Part shown: positions 57,317 through 64,000 of the stretch, one piece after another | Numbering within the stretch: position 1 is the first letter of the stretch | How the letters are laid out: the number at the start of each line of letters is the position of its first letter | Source of the DNA: CAYZXL01 sp964482435 | Lineage (GTDB): Bacteria > Auribacterota > JABMQX01 | Direction: 5' to 3' | Assembly: GCA_964482435.1 (NCBI GenBank) | Contig: CAYZXL010000017.1 | Location: forward strand, 1-64,000 | Length of the DNA stretch: 64,000 bases | Notes under the pieces: generated by a model | Told to the model about the DNA's origin: nothing | The model's database searches: none | What the model saw: the letters and a program-made list of their open reading frames with translations, nothing else | Made by a program: the position numbers and the translations under genes

Positions 57317-57345
57317 TTGCCGTTAACGGGGTGTCCTATTAGAAT
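57317..57345 (+). promoter_or_regulatory. Predicted sigma70-type promoter for the M23/PKD gene
   Basis: TTGCCG (57317-57322), 17 bases, then TAGAAT (57340-57345), one mismatch from TATAAT in the -10. It lies in the 320-base divergent gap (57076-57395) between the oxidoreductase and M23 genes, which I otherwise find empty. A ribosome site GGAGGAGGG precedes the M23 start. Confidence 0.35.
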
Positions 57346-57395
57346 GCTCACGATGCCATAGCTTATGGTTTAGTGACGGTGGAGGAGGGTCTGCA

Positions 57396-58913
57396 ATGCG
57401 TTCTTTTCTGCGACAAGGGGTTCCAGTGGGTTTTCTTGCGAGCGTTGTCTTGACGATAGCCTGCGTAGCGCGGGCGACGGAAGCGGTTTCCGGTGAACCG
57501 ACTCGCAGTCCGCTTGTGCAGGTCGTGGACCTTTGTGTAGGTGATTCACAGACGGTGGAGCTTTGTGATGGGACCAGAGCCGAGGTGAAGTTGCTCAGCT
57601 TGAAAGAAAAGAGCGACTCGGTCCGTGGGGCGATTCGGGAGGCAAAGGTACGGGTTGAAGTCAACGGTCAGCAGACCACACTGACTTCCGCCACGTATAA
57701 CTTGCCGTTGACGATCGGTGGGGTTCAGATTGACTGCCCAATTACGAAGGGGTACCTCGCAAACAGCGATTCCGACGCCTGGGGGTTACTCAAGGATGCG
57801 CGGCTGCGGCTGTGGCCGGCCGGCTCGCCGCTGGTTGCCCCCGCCACGTTTGTTTACCCTCTAAAGCAGCGCTGGTTCGCCAGCGACACGCAAATGGCCA
57901 ACGAGCCGACATTTGTTGACGGGGGCGAACGACCGTCCGAGCGGAAGATTTACTACCACTACGGTTTGGACTTTGGCGGAGCCGAAGGGATGGTGAACAT
58001 CGTGTCGGCGACAGAAGGGCTCGTTGTCTCGGCAGGCACGGATATGCTGCCCGGGTACGAAGACAGCCCGGTGAAGGCTCGGTACGACGTGGTCTATATG
58101 CTGGACGACCAGGGCTGGTACTATCGCTACAGCCATCTCCAGACGATCGAGGCCGGCATTCGGCCCGGGGTGCAGGTCAAAGCGGGGCAGAAGGTCGGTG
58201 TGTTGGGGAAGGAAGGAGGAAGCGGGGGATGGTCGCACCTTCACTTTGACATCCAGAGCCGCCAACCCTCAGGCAAATGGGGCATCCAGGATGCCTACGC
58301 TTTTGCCTGGGAGGCATACCGTCGGGAATATAGCCCTAAGCTGGTTGCGGTCGCTCGGCCGCATTGTCTCGCTTGGGTTGGCGAGCCGATGGTTCTCGAC
58401 GGTTCGCGCTCATGGAGCGAATTCGGGAAAATCGTTTCCTATGAGTGGACCTTCACGGATGGGAGCAAGGCCAGTGGTCCCCGAGTTAAACGAACGTACG
58501 GCCGCCCTGGGGCTTATAGCGAAATTCTCAAAGTCACCGATGAGCGAGGATCGGCCGCCTACGATTTCGCGGTGGTTCAAATCATCGCCAAATCGCAGCC
58601 CGACCGGCTCCCGCCGACGATCCACGCAGCCTATGCACCCACATTTAACATTAAGCCCGGAGACCCGGTCACCTTCAAGGTCCGGACCTTTCGGACTACA
58701 GCGGGCAAGGAAACGTGGGACTTCGGCGACGGCAGCCCAACGGTGACTGTTTTGTCCGACGGAAACGTCAACCCCCTCGCCAAGGATGGATATGCTGTGA
58801 CTGTTCACCGTTTCAAGCGACCGGGGGACTATTTGGTGCGAGTCGAACGCGCCGACGAGCATGGACTCACAGCGGTTGGACATCTGCATGTTCAAGTTGG
58901 CGGCGAAGATTAG
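57396..58913 (+). CDS. Secreted M23-type peptidase with two PKD domains
   Basis: A 505-aa protein with a signal peptide (GFLASVVLTIACVARATE). Residues 170-300 form an M23/LytM domain: His188 and Asp192 in HYGLDFGG, YSHLQTIEAG, and HLHFD with His281 and His283. These are the zinc and catalytic residues of peptidoglycan endopeptidases, so activity is plausible. Two PKD-type beta-sandwich domains follow: ARPHCLAWVGEPMVLDGS with YEWTFTDGS, and KPGDPVTFKVR with WDFGDGSPTV. PKD domains often bind polymers or proteins. The next gene starts 16 bases downstream on the same strand and is probably co-expressed. Confidence 0.87.
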   Translation: MRSFLRQGVPVGFLASVVLTIACVARATEAVSGEPTRSPLVQVVDLCVGDSQTVELCDGTRAEVKLLSLKEKSDSVRGAIREAKVRVEVNGQQTTLTSATYNLPLTIGGVQIDCPITKGYLANSDSDAWGLLKDARLRLWPAGSPLVAPATFVYPLKQRWFASDTQMANEPTFVDGGERPSERKIYYHYGLDFGGAEGMVNIVSATEGLVVSAGTDMLPGYEDSPVKARYDVVYMLDDQGWYYRYSHLQTIEAGIRPGVQVKAGQKVGVLGKEGGSGGWSHLHFDIQSRQPSGKWGIQDAYAFAWEAYRREYSPKLVAVARPHCLAWVGEPMVLDGSRSWSEFGKIVSYEWTFTDGSKASGPRVKRTYGRPGAYSEILKVTDERGSAAYDFAVVQIIAKSQPDRLPPTIHAAYAPTFNIKPGDPVTFKVRTFRTTAGKETWDFGDGSPTVTVLSDGNVNPLAKDGYAVTVHRFKRPGDYLVRVERADEHGLTAVGHLHVQVGGED

Positions 58914-58929
58914 CCACAGAGGTCCGAGG

Positions 58930-60117
58930 ATGAAGAACTTTGAGATGACACGACGGAACTTCCTGCGGGTCACGGCGGCAGGCGCAGCAGGCATTGCCAC
59001 GGGAATTGTCAGGGGTTCGCACGCCAGCGCCTCGTCGGGCCTGGCGATTCAGGAACCATTTCACGGGGCAGTTCTCAACCGGAAACACGGAAAGGAAGTG
59101 AGCGGCGGCTTGAAGGTCCGTGTATCTGGCGAGGCGCCTCTGCGTGACCACGTGACAGTGAATGGTTCGCCCGCTGAGCGTGCAGGGACTCAGTTTGTTT
59201 CAGAAACTGTCCTCCGCGAGAAGAAGACAGAGATCGTCGCCGCGTCGAAAGGCAACTCTGGCCGCCACGAGCACCGGGTGCGTGTTCTCTGGGACAAGCA
59301 TTCTTTTGCGAGGTATCGCTTTTCGATAGACGATAACAGCTTCTTTCTGAGGGACATCGCCCAGAAAAACTATCCCTCACTTTTTGACTGTTTCTACCTG
59401 AAGATGCTGCGTGAGCTGCATTCCAAATACGGGGCACGCTTCGTTCTCAACATCTACTACAAGACCGACGATGGATTTGAGCTGCCTCAGTTTCCCGGCC
59501 GTTACAAAGGCGAATGGCAAGACAACTCCGATTGGCTCAAGCTCGCCTTCCACGCATACTCGCACATGCCCGACCGCCCGTACCAGTACGCAGCGGCTGA
59601 CCGGTTGATCGCTGATCTGGAGAAGGTCAAAGGGGAGATATGTCGCTTTGCGGGCGAACAGACCTACTCGCCGCCAACGGTCATCCACTGGGGAATGGTG
59701 CAGCCCACGGCTCTAAAGCTCCTTGCCGACCATGGCGTACGCGTGTTGAGCGGGTACTTCCGCCGCGTCAATGGAGTCTGGGACATCAACTACTTCCAGG
59801 ACGATGACCGCTCCGAGTACCTATCTCGACACGATGCCCTTATGGATTTCGAGAGCGGAATCGTCTTTTCCAGGATTGACATTGTCTGCAACGAAACCGC
59901 TGTTCAAGATATCGTGCCCACATTAGACGCCCTCGCGAGAGACCCCAACCGCGCGGAGACCATGGACCTTTTTACTCACGAGCAGTATTTCTGGCCGTTC
60001 TACGCCAATTACATTCCCGACCATGCCCAGAGGGTCGAGGCAGCAATCCGCTGGGTCACCGAGCACGGGTACAAGCCGGTCTTTTTCCACGAGGGTCTTC
60101 TCGGAGGACCAGAGTAA
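58930..60117 (+). CDS. Tat-exported NodB-like polysaccharide deacetylase homologue
   Basis: The ATG at 58930 begins a twin-arginine signal (EMTRRNFLRVTAAGAAGIAT), giving 395 aa; the longer open frame overlaps the M23 gene. An Ig-like segment (about residues 35-120) precedes a barrel with Asp134-Asp135 (RFSIDDNSFF) and His208xxxHis212 (FHAYSHMP), the metal triad layout of NodB enzymes. Later parts read HWGMVQPTALKLLADHGVRV and DLFTHEQYFWP. The family is known from planctomycete-type genomes as uncharacterised; substrate is unknown. Its position 16 bases after an M23/PKD gene suggests joint action on a cell-wall or secreted glycan. Confidence 0.78.
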   Translation: MKNFEMTRRNFLRVTAAGAAGIATGIVRGSHASASSGLAIQEPFHGAVLNRKHGKEVSGGLKVRVSGEAPLRDHVTVNGSPAERAGTQFVSETVLREKKTEIVAASKGNSGRHEHRVRVLWDKHSFARYRFSIDDNSFFLRDIAQKNYPSLFDCFYLKMLRELHSKYGARFVLNIYYKTDDGFELPQFPGRYKGEWQDNSDWLKLAFHAYSHMPDRPYQYAAADRLIADLEKVKGEICRFAGEQTYSPPTVIHWGMVQPTALKLLADHGVRVLSGYFRRVNGVWDINYFQDDDRSEYLSRHDALMDFESGIVFSRIDIVCNETAVQDIVPTLDALARDPNRAETMDLFTHEQYFWPFYANYIPDHAQRVEAAIRWVTEHGYKPVFFHEGLLGGPE

Positions 60118-60516
60118 GGTGGCACCTTGCATCCCTCCGACTTTCTCTGCGCGCTATCGTGACTCGCGCAGAAGGTTAGTTCCGCTGCCAAACCCCGGTG
60201 GGCCTCCCCGGTCTTTGACCAAATCCGCTTTGTCGCCGCAGGCGCCGGATAGCCGCGCTTTTGTGACTTCGCGCGCAGGGACCACGTCATTTCTGATACC
60301 GATCCTTCATGGGGTCTGCTCGTTGCACAGGCTCAGTAAGCTGCATGCCTCCAGTGTGTGCTTTCGAGTTCTGTCGTTGCGTGGAAATTGTGCGGGCAGC
60401 GCTATGATTTCCCTGCTCCGAGGTGCTGTTTTCGTCTGAGCAGCCTCCCTTTGCAGCGCATTTTTTCCCCAGTCATCGAGTTTTTGGCTCCGGCGACGCT
60501 GGACGGTTATCAGGAG
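60118..60516. other. 399-base gap between convergent genes
   Basis: Frames of 138 and 105 codons are open on the plus strand, but they lack motifs and ribosome sites. I see no hairpin with a T run that would mark a terminator. Nothing else is supported. Confidence 0.4.
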
Positions 60517-62358
60517 TCACTTCGTGGTTGGGGCTATCTGTCCCTCCATGTCGCCTATGACAAACTGGATGCCAGCCAGAAGGTGCCGCAGAAACAGCGG
60601 GTTCCAGTATGTCGCCCCTTCGTGGCCCAGCGTCGTGTAGAAAACACGGCCTTTGTCACAGGCCCTGACCCATGAGACGGCGTAATCCTTATCGGGGCGC
60701 TTCCCGGGGTCCACCATCTGGCTCAAGTCAAGGCTGGCGATGACACGCAGGTTCTTCGGGGAGTAGGGCGCGCCGAAAATGTACACCTCGTCCATTATCT
60801 TGAAGGGCTTCCCTTTGAAACAAGCGTTGACAGGGTGTGCAGGATCATCGAGTTTAATGGTTACCTCCTGAAGAATATGCCCGCCATAATAACCGCCCAT
60901 CAGCTCGCCGTACTCGGGCCAGTTCTGGAAGGCGGCCGTCGCGGCGTGGATGCCGACGAGTCCCTTGCCGCCACGGACATACTCGATGATACTCTCCTTG
61001 ACGGCCTGATCGAACTTCCTCGCTGCAACCTGCCTCTCGGGGTCGAGCTTGTCGAAGTCCTCCGGAAGGAAGGGCTCAGGCTCGTGGATGTTGTTGAGCA
61101 CGAGGGCGTCGAATTGCGGCAGGCGGTCTCCCAGCAAGAGGCGTGGGTCGTCGCTGACGACGGCCTGGAAAGCCCCGGTCTTCTTGCCGAGAATCTCTAT
61201 GGCTTTCTCCGCAAACGGGTTCGGAGTGTGCGTCCAGGTGTGTCCCCAGACAAGCACGCGGCGAGGCTTGGGCGGCGTTGCCGGGGCCGTTTCCGGTGCT
61301 GCCCTCTCGATCCGTTCAATCTGCTCCTCGGTGGGTATGGTGACCTGGCGGGCCTCCATCCTGGCCTCGCGCACATCTGGCGGAGTCGGCCCAGGGCCAC
61401 GATGGACCGGGAACGAGTCCCGCGGCGCCGTGTGCGCCTCCAGGTCTCCGACAGCGAACTGGATCGCATCGAGGTAGAACTGGAGTATTCCCGGATTCCA
61501 CCAGATTTCCGTGCGATGTCCGAAGCCCGCGTAAAAGACGCGTCCTTTGCCAAAAGACTTCACCCAGGCCTGAGCAAAGTCATTATCTTCCCGCTGAATC
61601 CACTTGACGCCCATGTTGGTGCGCTCGGTATCAAGTGATAGCAGGACGCGGAGCTTCTTCCGGTCATACGGAGGGCCAAACTGATATATCTCATCGGCGA
61701 CGCGGAAGTCCTTCCCGCCAAACACCGCCACGAGCGGATGATTCGGCTCCTCAACCAGCACGGCAACTTCTTCGTTCCAGGGGTGGCCCGTAAAAGTGGC
61801 TCCAAGAAGCTCACGGAATTCTGGCCAATGGGCGTTTGCGGCGATGGCGAAGTGATAGGCTACGATTCCTCCACCATTTGCCACGTAGTCGAGGAGGCTC
61901 TGGCGCAGGACTTTCTCCACGGCTTCCCTCGATTCACCGTACGCCTTCAGTGCCTCCATCGCGGCGTCACTTGGGGTGATCCAGGGACCGCAGCTGTTGT
62001 TCATCACAACGGCGTCGAATTGCCGGATGTTCTCGGGCAGGAACAAGGCGATGTCATCGCTCACAACCGGCTCGAAGGCGCGGGTCTTCTCGCCGAGGAT
62101 GCGCATGGCACACAGACCATAGGGGACACAGTAACCCTTGTGAGGGTCCTTGTCCATGAGGTGGGAGGGCGTGCTCCAGATGAGAACCCGGCGTTTTCTC
62201 ATGGGCACGACGCGAGGTTTCGCCGGCGCCGCCGCACGGATTTGGTCTTCTTGATGCCTGGGAATGCCTTCGGGCGACTTCGCAGGCTCACCGGCGAGAA
62301 GAGGCGCCGCAAAAACCGCCGCCATAAGGGCCTTCAGTGCAAAGAATTTCGATTTCAT
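60517..62358 (-). CDS. Secreted protein with two ThuA (trehalose utilisation-like) domains
   Basis: A 613-aa protein; the ATG at 62358 has GAGGAGGG about 7 bases upstream and opens a signal peptide (FFALKALMAAVFAAPLLA). Two homologous halves follow. Residues 55-310 contain RRVLIWSTPSHLMDKDPH, FDAVVMNNSCGPW, YVANGGGIVAYHFA and FYAGFGHRTEIWWNP. Residues 370-610 contain RRVLVWGHTWTHTPNPF, FDALVLNNIHEPEP, YVRGGKGLVGIHAATAAF and FYTTLGHEGATYWNP. ThuA domains have a class I glutamine-amidotransferase-like fold and often accompany Gfo/Idh/MocA oxidoreductases and DUF1080 proteins in sugar use. The remnant of such an oxidoreductase lies 14 bases upstream. Confidence 0.9.
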   Translation of the reverse strand: MKSKFFALKALMAAVFAAPLLAGEPAKSPEGIPRHQEDQIRAAAPAKPRVVPMRKRRVLIWSTPSHLMDKDPHKGYCVPYGLCAMRILGEKTRAFEPVVSDDIALFLPENIRQFDAVVMNNSCGPWITPSDAAMEALKAYGESREAVEKVLRQSLLDYVANGGGIVAYHFAIAANAHWPEFRELLGATFTGHPWNEEVAVLVEEPNHPLVAVFGGKDFRVADEIYQFGPPYDRKKLRVLLSLDTERTNMGVKWIQREDNDFAQAWVKSFGKGRVFYAGFGHRTEIWWNPGILQFYLDAIQFAVGDLEAHTAPRDSFPVHRGPGPTPPDVREARMEARQVTIPTEEQIERIERAAPETAPATPPKPRRVLVWGHTWTHTPNPFAEKAIEILGKKTGAFQAVVSDDPRLLLGDRLPQFDALVLNNIHEPEPFLPEDFDKLDPERQVAARKFDQAVKESIIEYVRGGKGLVGIHAATAAFQNWPEYGELMGGYYGGHILQEVTIKLDDPAHPVNACFKGKPFKIMDEVYIFGAPYSPKNLRVIASLDLSQMVDPGKRPDKDYAVSWVRACDKGRVFYTTLGHEGATYWNPLFLRHLLAGIQFVIGDMEGQIAPTTK

Positions 62359-62371
62359 GACTATACCCTCC

Positions 62372-62583
62372 TCACAATGACCATCCTTCCCGGTAGTTGC
62401 AGCGCAGGAGCTTATCCGCCTCTGCATTGCCAACGATCTTGCACTCAACCGGGTCGAATTCAAGATCGCCCTCGACCTGAGCCGCCACGTTGCCGAGCAT
62501 GAGGAACTCCGTCAAAGGAGCAGCATATTCAAACCTCGCCCAGGCGGGCTTGCCGCCCCGGCAGTCCTGGGCGTCGCTCCCTC
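62372..62583 (-). pseudogene. Carboxy-terminal remnant of a second Gfo/Idh/MocA oxidoreductase
   Basis: About 69 codons on the minus strand, bounded by an in-frame TGA upstream, read DCRGGKPAWARFEYAAPLTE, FLMLGNVAAQVEGDLEFDP and ADKLLRCNYREGWSL. This is the conserved ending of the family: the intact copy at 55.7 kb ends GGPMTEVILLGNAALLVGH, then EYDPLSGKIVNCAESNRLL. Only this end survives, cut near 62580, and it ends 14 bases before the ThuA gene, so an oxidoreductase-ThuA operon once stood here. The 276 bases up to 62859 hold nothing I recognise. Confidence 0.75.
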
Positions 62584-62859
62584 ACGGGAAACGCGCGGCG
62601 GGTCGAGAATGACGGCGTGTTTGGTGTTTCAGGAACTGTGCTTTCGATCGTCCGAGTTTCCTTTCTGCCCCCCCACAACTCCTGATTACACGGTCTTAAT
62701 ATGAAAGCCTTTGTCTGCCCCTTCTTGCATATAATACAGCCCAGCGGGTCCCTGTGCAAATTGGATTATCGCTTGGGCTGGATCGGAAGTCTGACTATTC
62801 TGCCCAGCAAACGCCCGCAGAAAGCCGGAGAAGAGGTGCAGGGATAGGCGCGGGGGTGC

Positions 62860-63369
62860 TCAACAGGTAAGATGGAAAACGGCGTTGCGGCCCTCCTGGT
62901 GTCTCTTGAAGTAAGCGACTGCGTCTCGCGTTGGCAGAATTACAAACTTTACGTTTCGCTTTAGCGCTTCCGCCTTAACCTCGTTCATCACCGGAAGGCT
63001 CGATTGAAATCCTATTCCCACGACCAGCTCCTCGCAATCCCAGGGGATTTCCTCGTCAACCGACAGCGGCGTGTGACCGAAACGAGCAGCATACTTTTTC
63101 GACGGTTTCTTATTCCTCTCCCGCACGGCATTCTTACTAATCACTACATCTTCCTCGAACGTCCTGCCATTGATAACGACCTTTCCCCATCTGCAATCTC
63201 CAATCTTCAACGGCTGGTCGAGCCTTCTCGGCATCTCACCTCTTCTCGCGGCGGTTTCTCCTTGGGCATCGGTGACGTCTCTGCATCCCACCGCAGCCAG
63301 CGCGACCGCTGACCACAAAAAGAAAATCAGAATTGATTTTTCCTTTCTATCTCCTGGGGCTGGCATCAT
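62860..63369 (-). CDS. Lipoprotein-like Mth938-domain protein
   Basis: A 169-aa protein. Residues 10-30 form a signal peptide ending in a lipobox-like AVGC, so it may be lipid-anchored. Residues 50-165 match the Mth938/NDUFAF3-like fold (DUF498): IGDCRWGKVVINGRTFEEDV, then CEELVVGIGFQSSLPVMNEV and VILPTRDAVAYF. Cytoplasmic relatives in bacteria and mitochondria lack such a signal; their function is mostly unclear (NDUFAF3 assists complex I assembly). Two ATG codons (63369, 63366) are possible. No clear operon partner. Confidence 0.78.
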   Translation of the reverse strand: MMPAPGDRKEKSILIFFLWSAVALAAVGCRDVTDAQGETAARRGEMPRRLDQPLKIGDCRWGKVVINGRTFEEDVVISKNAVRERNKKPSKKYAARFGHTPLSVDEEIPWDCEELVVGIGFQSSLPVMNEVKAEALKRNVKFVILPTRDAVAYFKRHQEGRNAVFHLTC

Positions 63370-63507
63370 TGCTGCCTTTCTTTTTCAAAGATACCCGCAG
63401 TTATGAGAGTATATGTGACAACAACGAATATTGAAATGTGCGTCGCTAATCCAGCGTCTTTGTAGAGCGATGGCGGCACAAACCCAAAGACGAATATCCA
63501 ATGCCTA

Positions 63508-64000
63508 TCAGCGAACTTTCAGGCCGCAGGCTTTCCGCACCCTCCAGGCTTCATAATATTTCCCAAGCATTGCATCACCAGCCTTGGGATCGGCGATTGC
63601 TCGATCCAGATGGAAATCCACAATAGCCTCAGGCTCAACCGGGCTTTCCGTCCAAAGGTTCGGACTTCCCGCGAGGTGTCGAAAGGCTAAACCCCAGGGC
63701 TTTGTCTTGCCCTGTTCGGTAACCAGTCCGGAGAACTTCGTGAGGTCCCGGGCAGAGGGTGTGTCAGCGTAAGCCCAATTGAGCCAGCCTGCGGCAATTC
63801 CCCGGCCCTGCATTACCGCAGACCGACACCAGCAGGATTGATCCTCAGGGGAGCGCCCTACAGGATACTCCTGGTTTTTGCCGTCATGCCAGCCGAACTC
63901 GCCCACGACGAGGGGCTTTCGCGATGCCCCAGCCTTCACGTAGCGGAGTGCCAGCTCAAGATAGGCGAGGTTCTTCTCAAAGTTCTCGTCGGAGACTGTG
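63508..64000 (-). CDS. Glycoside hydrolase, clan-A TIM barrel, GH5-like (partial)
   Basis: The gene runs off the right edge of the window; only the last 164 residues are seen. KPLVVGEFGWHDG near the left of the visible part carries the Glu expected to be the catalytic nucleophile at the end of barrel strand 7, and AAGWLNWAYAD the strand 8 Trp. This pattern fits GH5 or a related clan-A family acting on a beta-linked glycan. The apparent start at 63939 (GTG) is internal; reading continues with LELALRYVKAGA from beyond. Stop at 63508. Confidence 0.65.
   Translation of the reverse strand, partial: TVSDENFEKNLAYLELALRYVKAGASRKPLVVGEFGWHDGKNQEYPVGRSPEDQSCWCRSAVMQGRGIAAGWLNWAYADTPSARDLTKFSGLVTEQGKTKPWGLAFRHLAGSPNLWTESPVEPEAIVDFHLDRAIADPKAGDAMLGKYYEAWRVRKACGLKVR

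Overview
The window is bacterial, GC-rich and gene-dense, and carries no rRNA or tRNA gene that I could see. The mix of genes points to the Planctomycetota/PVC side of the tree or a similar uncultured lineage. The pointers are secreted right-handed beta-helix proteins with thrombospondin type 3 (TSP3) calcium repeats, a Tat-exported Gfo/Idh/MocA oxidoreductase, DUF1080 and ThuA domain proteins, and many secreted glycoside hydrolases. This placement is an inference from gene content; no marker gene is present.

Region 1 (1-7.6 kb, plus strand) degrades plant-type arabinan. A promoter-like pair at 64-92 leads into a secreted GH51 alpha-L-arabinofuranosidase and a secreted GH127 beta-L-arabinofuranosidase. 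A small membrane protein and an unusual DUF1080 + O-methyltransferase fusion follow. A truncated IS1634-like transposase ends the block. A 33-codon scrap of the beta-helix family sits on the minus strand at 5.4 kb.

Region 2 (8-24.2 kb, minus strand) holds three consecutive paralogous genes of 2797, 1025 and 1505 aa. Each is built from repeated ancestral units: a WYV-type entry segment, a beta-helix, an SPCIDAG motif and a TSP3 linker. There are seven, two and three units respectively. They look like very large cell-surface or secreted adhesin/lyase-like proteins.

Region 3 (24.2-26.6 kb) has no recognisable intact gene. It contains an IS66-type transposase tail and a 2 kb stretch I cannot explain.

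Region 4 (26.7-53.0 kb, plus strand) is an exopolysaccharide or O-antigen locus. It encodes a flippase, a polymerase, seven GT4-type glycosyltransferases, four methyltransferases, a polysaccharide deacetylase, an SDR epimerase with a Cys4 insert, a PglD-like acyltransferase, a CapD/PglF-like 4,6-dehydratase, a CDP-alcohol phosphatidyltransferase and a BY-kinase. Two events have damaged it. A 1098-bp IS630 element has cleanly split a glycosyltransferase-phosphoglycosyltransferase fusion gene. A deletion has joined the first third of a DegT aminotransferase to the last half of an iron-dependent alcohol dehydrogenase.

Region 5 (53-64 kb) is again secreted carbohydrate metabolism: a GH36-like alpha-galactosidase, a GH43 amino-terminal stub, a Tat Gfo/Idh/MocA oxidoreductase, an M23/PKD protein, a Tat NodB-like deacetylase, a double ThuA protein, the tail of a second oxidoreductase, an Mth938-domain lipoprotein, and a partial clan-A glycoside hydrolase running off the right edge. 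Truncated genes and transposon scraps lie at several block borders, which suggests repeated rearrangement.
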